DNA of 64,000 nucleotides from Xiphias gladius (lineage: Eukaryota > Chordata > Actinopteri > Istiophoriformes > Xiphiidae). The position numbers and the translations under genes were made by a program. Location: contig NC_053407.1 of assembly GCF_016859285.1 (NCBI RefSeq), forward strand, positions 24,733,857-24,797,856. Reading direction: 5' to 3'. The notes under the pieces are model-generated. The model was not told where the DNA came from. It ran no database searches and saw nothing but the letters and a program-made list of their open reading frames with translations. This document shows, in pieces, positions 47,301 to 59,669 of this stretch (its first letter is position 1; each line of letters starts with the position of its first letter).

Positions 47301-50300
47301 GAAATGTGAATTTAGTTTGAATGAAATGACAGATATCAACTTATTTGACAAACAAATCAGTATATTACTGTCTTGTCATACTCATATTCTTAATTCCTGT
47401 TTTCTAGGAATGATGGTGGGTGGCTATATGTGGGGGTACTTGGCCGACCAGAGGGGGCGTCGCAGAGTCTTGGTTGTGTCCCTGACAGTAAACGGGGTGT
47501 TTGGAGCTCTGGCCAGCGTGGCTCCGTGGTTCTGGCTCTTCTTGCTGCTGCGGTTCATCAGCGGCATCGGGTGAGCACATGATTGGCTTTTTTTGTTTTA
47601 CATTTATTATTCTCGTGGTAATCATTAACTAACAGCCACACACTCAATCAAGTCTACTTTAGTGGTTAGAAAGACCATCCTGCAACCAACGGGTCATTTT
47701 AATGCTTCACTGAAAGACATTTTGGAAAAAAGAATCACAGAAGTGGTTTAAATTACTTTGGGTAAATTAGGGCTGCAACTAAAAACCATTTTCATCGATG
47801 AATTTGGTGATCATTTTCTCAATTAATCGTTTTGTCTATAAAATGCCAGAACATAGAGAAAATTTGCCAGACTCAGACTTTTATCCGACCAACGCTCCAA
47901 AACTCAAAACACATTCGTCTTCTGTTCATACATGACAAAGAAAAGCAGCAAATCCTCACAATTAAGGAGCTGAAACCAGACAATATTGGGGTTTTTTTTT
48001 TTTTTGCTTGAAAAATTATTGAAAAAATTAATTGATTATAGAAATTGCTACTGATTAATTTTCTGAGACTAAATCAATTGACTAAAAGGTAAATGAAAAG
48101 GCCAGGATATGCCTCCAAAATGAATCAAGTTTTGGCAAAACCGACTAGAATTCAAGGATAAAAGTTCGAGGATAAATGTTGATTTCCTCCCCCCCTGTAG
48201 GGTCGGCGGGTCGATCCCTGTTATCTTCTCCTACTTCTCCGAGTTTATGCCCCGACTGAGGAGAGGGGCAATGATCAGCGCCCTTGCCACCTTCTGGATG
48301 GCAGGAAACATCCTGGCTGCAGGTGGGAGTCAACATAAATTCCTAAAACAGTGTCAGTGTGTGTTGCGGGATACAACATACCATAAAAGTTGTGAGTTGT
48401 AAGTGCTGCCGCCACTGATATTGTGGAAAAACCTCAGTCACATGCTAAGAGTGTTTAGTGTGTATTATTTAGCACATTATCTTGTTTAGACAAACAGAAA
48501 TTCTCTCCAAGTTTTCCTTTATTCATTTTTTATTATTATTATTATTATTATAGTTATAGTTAGTTTGTAAGTCTTCTTATTATATGTTAAATTGATTGAA
48601 TAACAGTTTAAAAAGTTTAAAAACAACAACCATTATTTTGTTAGCATTTTAACAACAACATACTGTTTCCCATGCGTCTGTCACAGCTTAGATGTTGTAG
48701 ATTTCATGTTTGAAAAGCAAAAAAACACCCTAAAAATAAAACTTTGAGACATTTTTCACTTTTCTTTTTTCCCCTATTTGGGCATTTTGCTTTTATTTGA
48801 TAGAGAAGGTAGAGATAAAGACGGGAAGAAAGGAGAGAGGGGGCAGACCCAACATCATATAGTAGAATACATTATTTATGTTATTTACATCAGGTTGATC
48901 TTTTTATTATCTGTCCCTACAAATAGATCTAGAAATGGTGGCAGAAATCCCAGAGCTGGATCTCTACTACGTTTAATCAATGAGTCCTGGCCCTAAAAAA
49001 TTCAAACAAAGATTTAGACTATTAAACTTTCGAGTGAAAGAAGTAAGTTCCTTGTCAGGCACTATCAAAATAAGACAAAAATGACAGAATTCTGAAATGG
49101 AAAAATCAATAGCAGCCTGCGTTGAGCAGTGAGGGACTGTGTGTGTTTTTTGGCTGCAGGTCTGGCCTGGCTGGTGATTCCCAGGACCTGGGCACGTTTT
49201 TCTCTGGGAAAACTGGACTTCCAGAGCTGGAGACTATTTGTGGTGCTCTGTTCCGTTCCCAGCCTCACCTCAGCCCTCCTCTTCGGGCTGCTCATGCCTG
49301 AAAGCCCCAAGTTCCTCATGGAGGTATTCCAATGCGGTACTCGAGTGCTTGCGTCGGCAGGATGCTTTTTGCCCTGACCTGTCTTTGATATTTTTACCCT
49401 GTCTTTGCCAGGCTGGTCGGGAGAAGGAGGCGATCCACGTTTTCAGATTGATGTTTGAGCTGAACATGAAGGGAAGGGGAAAGGCTTTTCCGGTATGAAC
49501 TTCCTGTATGCCTGGATGGATTTGTCGTCTTTGCTTGGTGTACAGATTTAACTGGTTTTCATCTTAATTAGACGATGATTAAGCAAAGAAGTGAAGTGGT
49601 GATGATACAGAGATAAATCAGTAGAGGTGTATAACACAAGCCAACCACAAAAACATATGAAAGGCAAAGACACAATAGATTAATGAATTTACAAAAGCAG
49701 AACAAAAGGTGGAATCAAAAGGTTCTCTAAACACGTCCTTTATGGCTTCAGTAATACATACAGGACTTACAGTACTGCCGTAAGTGTAATGACTCTACTC
49801 TTGTTCTAATCCAATCCTTTTTTGGCAGGAATTTGGTTTGTGTACGAGCTCCAGGCAAAGAGGGGAACTGGAGGAGTACGGAACTTGGGGTTCATGTAGA
49901 GAGCGACTCGCCAGCGTTTTAAAGAAGGTAATGTCACGCACTCAGACAAAGCCATGACTGGACATCCAGAGAGATGATTTAGAGGTTGCCGGAGTCAAAC
50001 AGCAACTGCAGAGGAGAGTAAAAGCACATTTTTTTTCCCCCTCCTGATGTCACTCGGAGCATCGTTTTGACCAATGTGTTACCCTGTGTTTCTTCGTGGT
50101 ACCTGAAGCAGATCAACAGGCTGTGGGGCCCCATGGCCAGAACTTGAGGACTGGGCCCCATTAACATCCCGCTCCTCCTCCTCCCTGTGCAGAGTGTGTA
50201 GTTTGTCTGTGCTGTAAAATTACCTGGGTTCGGGTTCAGGGCTGCGAGTAAACCCGGTTGCCCGATGAACCCGGTTATGTTTTATCATCAGTTTATCTTC

Positions 50301-53300
50301 TGACGATTTCCTCGATCAATTTAACGTCAAGAATAGCAGCAAATCAGAAAAGGCGGTAATCGGGCCCAGATAAACCCACCGGGGGGCTGCGGGGCAGAAA
50401 TTAACTAAATATATCCTATCCTGCTCCCACAACCGCCGTCCCAAATTTAGTTTCTGATCATTTGATTATCTAAAATGTATCTATAAACACGCACACTGTG
50501 AACATAATATCAACCGAAATATAAAATGTATTTAACTGGATTTTGACGGATAAAACCAGGCCTCAGGATTAGGTAAAGAAGCGGGAGCCACTGTAAGACT
50601 CAGTCATGGTACTTCAGTGTTTGTTGTACTTCAGTGGTGCATATTCCCAAACAAGTTTGCATTCAATCCGAGTACCACAAACCAGCGGCCAACTGCCACT
50701 GTGCTTCTGGGGCTTTTTTTTTTTTTTTTTTTTTTTAAAAAGGGTTATTCCTTTTTATAACAACAGCCTTTCATTGTTGAGTGTTGATTAATTATTTCCT
50801 TTTGATTCAACGGGGTCATTTGAAATCCTCTCTTTGGTTTAACCTGCAGGGCTTGGAGCCCATGAAACAGATGTTTAGGGGTTCACTCAAATCCAGGAGC
50901 ATCACTCTGCTCATCATCTTCTACTGCATCTCCTTCAGGTGAGAAATCCCGTCCGTCCGTCCACATTCAAAATACTGGGGTCCTCCTCCGTACCTCTGTT
51001 GTCGCGACGCGTGTTTGAACTCTGCTAATGTGACAAAACTACCGCCAGCAGCTCTGCAGCTTTAGAGGGAGAGAGAGAGAGAGAACTGATGGAAACATTT
51101 TATTGTCGTCAGCCAGAAATCATGTTGCGTAACTGCAAAAGCCTGCTCAAAAAGATGTTAGTCTTTACCAACCTGTCCGTGAGGCGTCATACCAAAGGAT
51201 AGTGACCAGTTACCAGAAAGTCTAATACCAGTGACTCCAGTTTCATTTTCTGAACATGCTGACTCACTGCTGTTTGGGAGACAGCAGTGAGTCAGCCCCA
51301 GTGTGGGACTTAGATAAAGCCAGGTATGATATTACATTAAAAAACAAACTACTTTATCCTTAAATCTCCTTTTAATGGGTGTGTCTGCAGTTACTACGGG
51401 CTGTGGATGTGGTTCCCGGAGCTGTTTGCGAGAGTTGAGGACGGCGGCTCGCCCTGCGCCAACGTGTCCCTCCCGTCGCCGCTTCGCAACCAGAGCTGCT
51501 ACCCGGTCAAGACAGCAGGTGTGTTTCCGGGATAACGAAGAATTTATGCTGAGTTTACTGCCGCCCGCTCTCTTCTTCCGGCCGGTGAGCACAGAACTGA
51601 ACGCGAAGCTTTACATTCAGAGCTCATCCGTGGGAAATAAACCAGAAAACAAGGTCAAGGCTGAGAATGAGATTAAAATAAATAATTGTTAAATTATCTT
51701 TACCTGCAGCTGACTACACATTTTATTTACCCTGTCATCTTGTAAAATTGCTCCTCATAGAGTAATATTAGCTGAAATAGTGTGAAAGTATATAATATAA
51801 TCTTCAAATACACTGTGCAGTGGAGCACCAAGTGCAAAAAGTGATAACAGGGGACAAAACAAAACCATGATCCCTCACACAGGTGACTTAGAGACTCTGA
51901 ACTGCCCTTAAGTTTGAATGTGTTGTCTACATACGTGCTATGACCTGCCTGGGTAATGCTTTATTTTATGAGCGTGTAATTCCCTTTGTAATTTTCAAGA
52001 CGTTTCCTGGAAAGAACTATATCATTTCATTCTGATTACAGGGCAAATAGGGGCAGCGGTCAGTTTGTGCAGCTCCAGTTAATTGGTAGCGTAACCTAGA
52101 GACCAACCTACCCTGATAGTAAATGGTAATAAAAAAAAATGAATGAGGAATGTATATTTATTTGGATTTACACTGCACATTTCTCTATAATTAGTACCAA
52201 ATTAGTTATTTTCAGGAAAACTACTGACACATAAATGAAATGTTACCACTCGTACTGTACTTGTATAAGAGGGGTTAGAATATCGGTTGGTGGGCGTCTC
52301 TTTATTTCATCCCCACTTTCCTCCCTGTGTCTGTTCCTCACCCGACAGTGTACGTGGAGGGCTTCGTCGTCGCTGCATCAAACCTGCCCGGCAACATCTT
52401 CACCATCCTGGTGATGGACAGCACCGGAGGAAAGGCGCTGCTGTGTGAGTCTGTTGTTCGTAAAATGCTATGTGTCATAGCTCAATTTGGGGGATGTGTT
52501 GAGATGCAGCGGCTGTCTGAAATGAAGTTTTGCATCCACTCTCCCAAGGGTCAGTGATAGATAGATCATTGACTTCTCTCAGCACACTTCATCTTTAACG
52601 GTAGGTGAATACTTTTCCGAAACGAAACCTCAGTTGTACTGTTGGGCTAGGGCGGAGTGTGTCTTCTTCACTTTCCCCGTCTAGATTTTGTCAGCCTAGA
52701 ATTAAGACAGTTACCGCCGCGCCTGGGATTAAAAAGAGAAATAAATAATCTGTGGGCGAACATCAGCGCCGACCTCATTTTAGAAAGGTGACTGATCAGA
52801 GTGGACGTCCAACATAAATTTCCAGTGAGTAGTTACGTTAAAAAAAAAAAAAAGCTAAATACTTTTTTTTTTTTTTGTCTTTACTTTACTATTTTACTAT
52901 TATTTTAACTTCATTGAGAATGATCATTTTTAGCAGTGGCAAGTTGGGAAAGTTTGTTCCTAAATAGGGCGCAGGCAGGCTGTAGGTTTTTAAAGGGGGA
53001 AAATCTCAGTGCTTGAACAATCAATCACTTTGGTCAGTTGTATTGATCAACAACTCCAGCAGCCACCCACAGCTGGGTAGACACTCTCTGCTTAATCAAT
53101 AAATGCCTCAATCCCATACGTCAGAATGGCATCTTAGACACGGTTACCACGCCATGAACCCTCGCACCCGACGTCTGATCTTAAATCTCTTGTCGTCTCT
53201 GCTTTGTCTCCAGCCTGCAGCCTGGTGGTGTCCAGTCTGAGTGTCTTCCTCATCTACGTGGTCCAGACCAGAGACCAGAGTCTGCTCCTTTCCTGTGTCT

Positions 53301-54456
53301 TCAGCGGCGTGTCCGTGATCGCCTGGAACGCCCTGGACGTGGTGGGAACGGAGCTCTACCCGACGCAGCTACGGTACCTCGTCTTAAAACTATATCTCAA
53401 GTTCAACAGGGTCCATAGAAGCGGCTTAAGGGTACCCCGTGCAGCTTTTGACCACGAAGAAGACTGCGAGCTCGTGAACAGGGATTTTAAAAAAATGCGG
53501 GTTTCAAACTTCAAACGAAAAATCGTCTTTGCAAACGTGTTACGCGGAAGCACGCTGCATTTAACATGTAATTTAGACCTCGAGATTTCAGACAAAGGGT
53601 TTTGGTGAGTAACTGTGAATGTAAACACAACTTTAAGAGAAAACCCCACATGGCATCTTTTTAGTTTTTATTTTTTTTTCTGTTTTTCACTTAAAAGGCT
53701 TTTATTTTCAAATTTGGATATCATTTTTTTTCTGGGGTTTTATTTAGCCGCCAAGAGACCTGCCAGTGGGTCTCACGATAAATCTAAGGGCTGAGATTTT
53801 TGCTGTTTTTCTTCGGGCCTCCAGAAATCCAAGCCAAAAAGATTGGGAAGCATTGCTACAGGTTACATTGGAGAAATCCAGTTAAATGTTCTCAAGGTCT
53901 CAGACGCGGTTTTGATACTTCCACTGTACTACTGGAAGGGTTTTATTGGCATTTTTTAACGTTTGCGCCTATGATCTATGCTGCTTTATTTACTTGCCTT
54001 TTTTTCTTTTTTCTTTTTTTTTTTTTTTTAGCAAAGATAACATAACATTTTCCTCTTTTCAGAATAAGCAGTTTCTGCTATACAGACAGCACTGGGACAA
54101 ACATAAAGGAGGCGGCGACAAGTTAAATGTCTTTAATTTTTACAGTCGTGCAATACAAGGATTTAGTTTTGTCAGAGGAACTTTTTAAGTTGAGGTTATG
54201 CACATATTAAAGTAGGTAAATAAAACACAGATGCTCACATGTCCTCATTAACCGTGTCTTTCTCGCTTTTAGGTCCTCTGCTCTTGGTTTCTTCACCGGC
54301 GTGGGCCGAGTGGCAGCGATCACGGGCAACGTAGTCTTCGGAAAGTTGGTGGACACGAACTGCGCCGTACCGGTCCTGCTGGTCTCCGCTCTGCTGATGA
54401 CCGGAGGACTGGTGGCTCTTCTGCTCCCACAGACCCGGCAGACCGAGCTCACCTGA
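44376..54456 (+). CDS. SV2-family MFS transporter, short form (546 aa)
   Basis: Major-facilitator membrane protein of the synaptic-vesicle-glycoprotein-2 branch; substrate unknown. 13 coding exons: 44376-44469, 45687-45785, 46384-46545, 47408-47570, 48201-48322, 49160-49323, 49412-49492, 49829-49927, 50850-50938, 51391-51518, 52349-52444, 53214-53373, 54273-54456; all phases join to 546 aa. A hydrophilic N-terminus of about 65 residues precedes TM1. SV2 signatures: 'GMMVGGYMWGYLADQRGRR' (119-137), 'VGGSIPVIFSYFSEF' (174-188), 'PESPKF' (260-265), 'SYYGLWMWFP' (358-367), 'LPGNIFTILVMD' and 'WNALDVVGTELYP' (470-482). SV2A-C are about 680-740 aa with a large luminal domain between TM7 and TM8; here only about 30 residues (372-400) stand there, with two N-glycosylation sequons (N382, N391) and two Cys (380, 394). 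In length it resembles SVOP, but the residues are SV2-like. I do not know an established symbol. Confidence 0.88.
44518..44790 (+). repeat. interspersed TIR repeat, family A copy
   Basis: 'GGTGCCGGGAGAAGTACTCGG', 'GTTACAAGTGAAAGCACTGCACTTAAAATCCTGC', 'CTTCAGCAAAATGTAG' and 'TTTACTCAAGTATTTTAAG' match the landmarks of the copies near 9.2-12.1 kb and 55.6-56.0 kb. Confidence 0.65.
44815..45090 (-). repeat. interspersed repeat, family B copy
   Basis: Minus orientation: 'GGATTAATCGATTAGTAGATCGACAGGAAAATTAATCTGCGACTATTTTC...' at the left and 'AACAATCAGCAGATTGATCGATAATGAAAATAATTG' at the right. Confidence 0.7.
45391..45413. repeat. (CA)n microsatellite
   Basis: About 11 CA units in intron 1 of the SV2-like gene. 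Confidence 0.93.
46546..47407 (+). other. intron 3 of the SV2-like gene
   Basis: 0.86-kb AT-rich phase-1 intron, no supported feature. Intron 2 (45786-46383) is likewise empty apart from a T run near 45990. Confidence 0.75.
47768..48085 (+). repeat. interspersed repeat, family B copy
   Basis: In intron 4 of the SV2-like gene: 'GGGCTGCAACTAAAAACCATTTTC', 'ATTTTCTCAATTAATCGTTTTGTCTATAAAATGCC', 'AGCAGCAAATCC' and 'CTGATTAATTTTCTGAG'. Confidence 0.75.
48323..49159 (+). other. intron 5 of the SV2-like gene
   Basis: 0.84-kb intron with a (TTA)n run at about 48530-48552 and a minus-strand SINE-like fragment at about 48775-48990. Confidence 0.65.
48775..48990 (-). repeat. SINE-like repeat, minus orientation
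   Basis: 'TTTTATTTGATAGAGAAGGTAGAG...GGAAGAAAGGAGAGAGGGGG' is the reverse-complement look of the same SINE family as the copy at 38862-39040, followed by degraded text. Confidence 0.5.
49928..50849 (+). other. intron 8 of the SV2-like gene
   Basis: 0.9-kb intron. It has a poly-T run at about 50714-50736 and otherwise no supported feature. Confidence 0.7.
51258..51296. repeat. perfect 16-bp inverted repeat with 7-base loop
   Basis: Arms GCTGACTCACTGCTGT (51258-51273) and its exact reverse complement (51281-51296), loop TTGGGAG, in intron 9 of the SV2-like gene. Confidence 0.95.
51519..52348 (+). other. intron 10 of the SV2-like gene
   Basis: 0.83 kb, AT-rich, nothing supported. Introns 11 (52445-53213) and 12 (53374-54272) contain only A/T runs (about 52841-52876 and 54000-54030). 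Intron 12's 5' part stays open in frame for about 78 codons but has no SV2 similarity. Confidence 0.7.
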
Positions 54457-55515
54457 TCGCGAGTAATTTTAGATCACTAAATTATCAGCAAACACCCTCT
54501 TCGTGTCCTTTAAAAGAAGGAGACAGGAGGATTTCTGCCTTTTGAAGTTCTCTGATCGCACACAGCTCCTGTTTCTGCCAACAGAGGATGTTTGAATCCT
54601 TTGCCTTCTGTCATCTCTCTGTGCCTTTTGTGGTGCCTCATTTAAAATTCCAGCAAAAAGAAAAAAATATCAAAAGGACAGCAGGCCCTCTCCACCTTCC
54701 AAGAAATATTATTCAGGAAAAGTGAGTGAGGAGAAGAAGAAATGCAATTGTACTACAGTATATAGTGTGAGCTCGTGAGAATTCAAGTCCTTATCAAACA
54801 AGCTATGAACCTTCAAGGACGCCTTTAAAAAGTTTTTCAGTCTCTAAACTTCTAAGTCTTGTCTTCGAAGTCAAAAAAGCAGTTTGAGCTTCAAGGCTGT
54901 CGTCGGCCTCATTTATGAAAAGGAGTGTATTTGTCACCTTGACAGAGAAGGCTCTCGAAGGATGTTTCAGGCTTTAATGTTGTGTTTGTTTATTTATTTG
55001 GTTACTCAAGAGTTCTAGGTTTGCTATTAGTTAAAAAACGTGTCTCAAAAAATATCTGCAGAAAACACTGCGCGTTCCACATCTTTCCTGTTTTACTTTG
55101 TAAAGGCCTTTTGTTTTTCAGGCTCACTGACCTGGAATGTATAAACACACGCCTGCAACTTTGAGCTTGCAATCTCTCAGTCTAAAAACAAACTGAAAGG
55201 ACTCCCATAAGTGTGCTTTTTTAAACTCCAAAGCATCCATCCATACGTACAGTAGATTTTGAGTCGTGCATTCATTGAAAAGTGTCAGTCTGCGCCAAAT
55301 CTGTCATGTCCTCCACAAACTGGAATCACACTAGTGAACCAAAGATTGCTCATTTCCCGACTTCTTCAGGTACAAACGACCAAATCTTTGTATCCGCCTG
55401 AGAGATAAGCTCATTTTCCCACCGGTGATCTTGCAGATGTCTCTGTTTTCAGGGAAGGTTTCACATTACTTTGCGACTACTGAAGCACTTTAAAAATAAA
55501 TACATGAATGAATAG
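54457..55515 (+). other. probable 3' UTR of the SV2-like gene
   Basis: About 1 kb after the stop codon, without coding signal, ending at an AATAAA hexamer (55495-55500). Extent inferred. Confidence 0.55.
55495..55500 (+). terminator. polyadenylation signal of the SV2-like gene
   Basis: AATAAA within 'TTAAAAATAAATACATGAATGAATAG', about 1.04 kb past the stop codon. A further AATAAA at 55630-55635 lies inside a repeat. Confidence 0.6.
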
Positions 55516-55599
55516 ACACTACTTCTTTCATCTCAGCAGAGTCTGTTTTGCTGTCATATCACCTGTACATGTGCTGTCACACAGCTCAGATTGTATTTG

Positions 55600-56010
55600 T
55601 GTTCAGATCATTTACTTGAGTAAAAGTGTAAATAAAAACAGTATAAAAATACTTCACTACAAGCAAAGGTCCTGCATTCAAAAACCCAATTAAGCAAAAT
55701 GTACTTTTGTTGTGAAATATTTGGCGATTCGACGTCTTTGGGCCTCAGACTGAAGATTTTTTTTAATAAAGGATCATAAGCCAAAAATGTTAGAAAGCTC
55801 TGGTTTTAATCTTTAACAATGCGTTTTATTCTATATGCTTACCAGGTGTGTTGTTTTTATTTCAATCTGAATCTCAAAAATAACTACCAGGTGAAAACGA
55901 CAGCATTTCCCCCTTAAAAGTAGTAGAGTAGAAGTATAAAGTAGCATAAAATGGAAACACTTCAGCAGCGCGGTACTTGAGTAAACGTTCCTTTCCAGCA
56001 CTGTTGAAAA
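55600..56010 (+). repeat. interspersed TIR repeat, family A copy
   Basis: Starts 'TCATTTACTTGAGTAAAAGTG', contains 'CAAAGGTCCTGCATTCAAAA' and 'GTAGTAGAGTAGAAGTATAAAGTAGCATAAAATGG', and ends 'GGTACTTGAGTAAACGTTCCTTTCCAGCACTG'. The ending matches the right ends at 11563 and 12158. Confidence 0.7.
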
Positions 56011-57014
56011 CGAGGACGTCCCTGAAAATGTTTTGACGTTTTGAAGGAAGCACTGAGGCCACTGCCCTCCAGATTTTAGAGAAGTAGCCTACAGACACGC
56101 CAAACATTCAACGGGTAGAAACTGAACAGATGGATGAGTAGAACAAAAGTGAGTGTTTACAACTTCCTTTTTTTTTTACATCGTAACTCAAACTGCCACT
56201 CCTTGTATCTCCCACACGTTTACCGTTCATTCACTCCCTTAATACAACTGTCAGTTTGAGATTAAGCAGTACTGTGTCCAGGGGTTTTTTTTTTCTTTGT
56301 TTTGCGGCGAAGGACAAAGGACACAAACATTCTGTATCTGTATTTTTTTATTTGTATAATAAATAAACTTGTAATACTTCAAGAGCACATTTCACAACCA
56401 CACACAGGGTATGATAAACCGTACTTTGGATATTTGAAAGCCGATGCAGATAAAACAAATCGCCAGACACGAATTACGATCTGGAGAATCGTTTTATCCG
56501 ACTGTTTCTGTGAAAACAGACTTTTTTTCAGTGGATTGTTTTACATTAAAAGTAGACTTTCTTACTCTTTACATTCTTCGTAATGGCTGTGCTGCAGTGA
56601 CTGGAAATTCCAGGTCTGAGTGGTTGAATGGTCAACAATGCAACAGGTACAAAAAAAAAAAAAAAAAGGCCAAAATAAAACCGTCCACCACTGCTGCTCA
56701 GTTTTTTTTATGACTGTGCCCCTTCGGTAAAACACAACAGTAAAGGAACAATAAATAAAAACACAGATAATGTGTTAGAGGTAAGAAAAAAAAAGTGCAG
56801 CAACTGAGGGGCCATAACAAAAGAGAAGCCACGTGACCTCTGACCTGAAATCGAAATGTGATGAAAGGCATGAAAACGGTCACCTGACAAACGAGATCGA
56901 GGTAACACCGAAACGCTTAACTCGGAAACGTCGGACGTCGTCGTGAGCACATGATCTAAAGGTATTTTAATTGATTGAAAATGGTCCCGAGGGCAAAGTG
57001 TGACCGGTAAATTC

Positions 57015-57265
57015 GGTTAGAGCTGAAACAATCAGTCGTTTGACGGAAAATTAATCAGCAGCGATTTTGATTACTAATTAACTAATTTAAAAAAAAAATG
57101 GTTTCAGCCTCTTAAATGTCAATATTTTTCTGATTTTCTCAATTTTCTCAATTAATCTTTGAAGACGAAGTGTTTCTTGTTTTGTTTTTTTTAACTATTT
57201 TCTTTTACTGTATGGAGCAAATGATGCATCGCTTACCCTGGAAAACAGTGAGCGGATAAATTGAT
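57015..57265 (-). repeat. interspersed repeat, family B copy
   Basis: 'AGAGCTGAAACAATCAGTCGTTTGACGG', 'AAAATTAATCAGCAGCGATTTTG', 'TTTGAAGACGAAGTGTTTC' and 'GGATAAATTGATAATGAGAACC' follow the family landmarks in minus orientation. Confidence 0.65.
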
Positions 57266-57590
57266 AATGAGAACCGGCGTCGATTGAATCCCGAGAGTTT
57301 GGTGACATTTGTTAAGCGGATTTGTGTCGATCTCCATTTCTCCCGGTAACGTTTGCATCTTTGTGACAAACTGACAAACTGTTTCTGTTTGTCAGGTAGA
57401 AACTGATGATTAAATGAGAGACGGGTGAATCCCTTTTTAATCTTTGTAGCTCGTATTCTCACGCACCGTAAAATATCGATATAATGATAATGTGCTTCGT
57501 GATGATTTCAAGTCAAGTGTTACTGGAGTCGTTTTTGAAAACAGCTAGTTTATGTTTGCCGGGTCAATATTCAGTATCATCACGCCCACC

Positions 57591-57641
57591 AACACACACA
57601 CACTCATACACACTCACACACACACACACACACACACACAC
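57591..57641. repeat. (CA)n microsatellite, interrupted
   Basis: CA units with CACTCATACACACT interruptions, then about 12 perfect units. Confidence 0.9.
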
Positions 57642-59669
57642 CTTAGAGTAGTACTGTATTACATGTCGCAAAGCACACAATAACATTTATACATCTTCAG
57701 TTTTTATGGAGGCCCCACTTAACTGCGGTGGGCATGTGCACTATGACAGCTACTGTAGTCAAAATGCTAACATCGCAGAATGTGAAGTGAAAAAATCCTT
57801 CTTTATCCCCGGGAAGTGGTGAGTTATGGATTAAGAGCAAAATACTGTGGCAAAACGGATTCAGTCGCTGGTAGTTGTTGTCTCAGTCCAGCCTTCGTGC
57901 TACATTCGAGCAATGACTTCGAATAACCCGAGGAGTATTGATTAAGCTGATCTTACGGACTCTTTCGTGGTGACCTGTTGGGTTGTTTTAATTTATACCC
58001 ACAGTATATCTTCTATTCCCCTCAACGTCTACATCTACCTACTTAAAACAGGCCGACAACTGGTAACTAACAAGCTAAAAAGGAAAACTGGTGCGACGGA
58101 TCTGCGTGTCCACTTGTCACGGAAAAATAAGGCCCACCTCGTTTCACCAAAAAAAACCCCGTCCAGTGAAAAAACAAACAAACAAACTTGGTTTTATGGG
58201 TGAAACTGGATCACTTTGAAAACGTATTTTTCTCGGAAGCGGACTCCCTTTGACCATCCAGCCGTGTGGCTGCAGTTTTTACCGCTTTTGTTGTACATCT
58301 TTTTGCGTCCTCGGATTAACGGCACGGAAACACTTCCGTCCGCTCCGACGGCGACAGTTTTTCAACTCGACTCGCTTCGTGTTTTCAAAGCGTTACGCCA
58401 CATCTCACGGGGCCCCTCGGCAGGTGGAGTTTTTTGTTTTTTGTTTTTGTTTTTTTTGCTCAGACGCGATCACGTGACGAAGCGCGAAAGTTTGGTGACG
58501 TCATTAAAAGTGGTCGCATGGTGAAGGGCGGGGGGTATCATCGTATGTGAACGGCCTCCCTTATGGTTCTCTGGTTCTCTGGTTCTCGACGGCCTTTAGC
58601 CTCTTCCCAGTCGATGCCGCGTCTAGTTTTTAGCTCGATAGTCGCAGGCGGCTGATGTCGTCTGTTTTCCAGTGTACACCTCTGATCTGCTGCCACACCA
58701 CGAACTGTCCGGACTTCTCAGGTCCTCTTACTGCCCCCCCAGAGTCAAAACCTAATCATAGAGAAGCAGCATTCAGTTTTTAATGTCTGCGACAAATTCC
58801 CAAAAAACTTGAGGTCTGCATCAACTCAAGGCTTACAACTTTTCTGTTTTCCACTGCCTTTTTATTAAATAACATTTGGGGCTATTCATTCATATCTCGC
58901 ACGCATTAAAATTCCTGTTTTATTCAGCTTTAGCTTATTTATTTTAAAATCATACTCATGGGGTATGAAACTTTTAATATCGCCTTTGTGTTTTCTTTTA
59001 TGTACAAAACTTTGGATCGCGTTGTTGTCGAACGATGAAATGCAAAAACAAACTCGCCACCCTTCGGTCTCGGCGACTCCACGCGCTGAGGAAGGTCACG
59101 AGATGTAGCCGAAAGCTTTGAAAACATAAAGTAAGTGAAGCCAGGAATGAACCATCAAGCGGGATTCTGTCATGGGGATTGTTTCACACTCAGATGCATT
59201 CGAATGGGAGTTACTGTTTCATCTAAAGTAAATTTAAAATTGAAAAGATGCACACACGTCTATGTTTTATTTACTAAGATTTTTTTTTTTTTCCTCATAA
59301 ATCTTGAGCCCACTAAATCTAATTGGGTCGTCAGGGAAGGAAAACAAGTACTTTTGGATGATGAAATGTAAGAAAATTTGGAAGGGAGCGAGGGATTTCA
59401 CATCAGTCACGTCTGATTGTCTTAAGTTTTGTGTACAGCTGTGGCATTCGGGGTTTCTGGAAGCGATTTCTAAAAGTGTGGTGGTGGTGGAAGGGGGCGC
59501 TTTAACAAAACAACAAACTGGAGTTAAACATTCTGGACACGTCCTCATTGACACTGCTTACAGGAGAACGGAGGAGATGCTACACGTGTGATGAGTCCCT
59601 GGACGATCCGTGAGCGGCGGGTGGAGCGAGGGGCCCGGGAGGGCGGCGAAGGTGGCGCGCGGACGCAGG

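Larger units (their letters stand above)
56340..59669 (-). other. probable 3' UTR / downstream region of ap3b2
   Basis: 3.3 kb after the ap3b2 stop codon on the minus strand, no coding sequence found. A minus-strand AATAAA (TTTATT at 56347-56352) is a candidate distal end; other hexamers lie at about 58858 and 59268. Contains a family-B copy (about 57015-57265) and a (CA)n tract (57591-57641). A stretch around 58200-58700 is relatively CG-rich with a small tandem (GGTTCTCT)3 at about 58565-58588, but no gene. Extent inferred. Confidence 0.4.

Noticed and set aside
53374-53608. Open-frame extension after SV2-like exon 12
   Set aside because: A GTACC donor and the in-phase exon at 54273 continue the conserved MFS core; the extension has no similarity to the family and is taken as intron.
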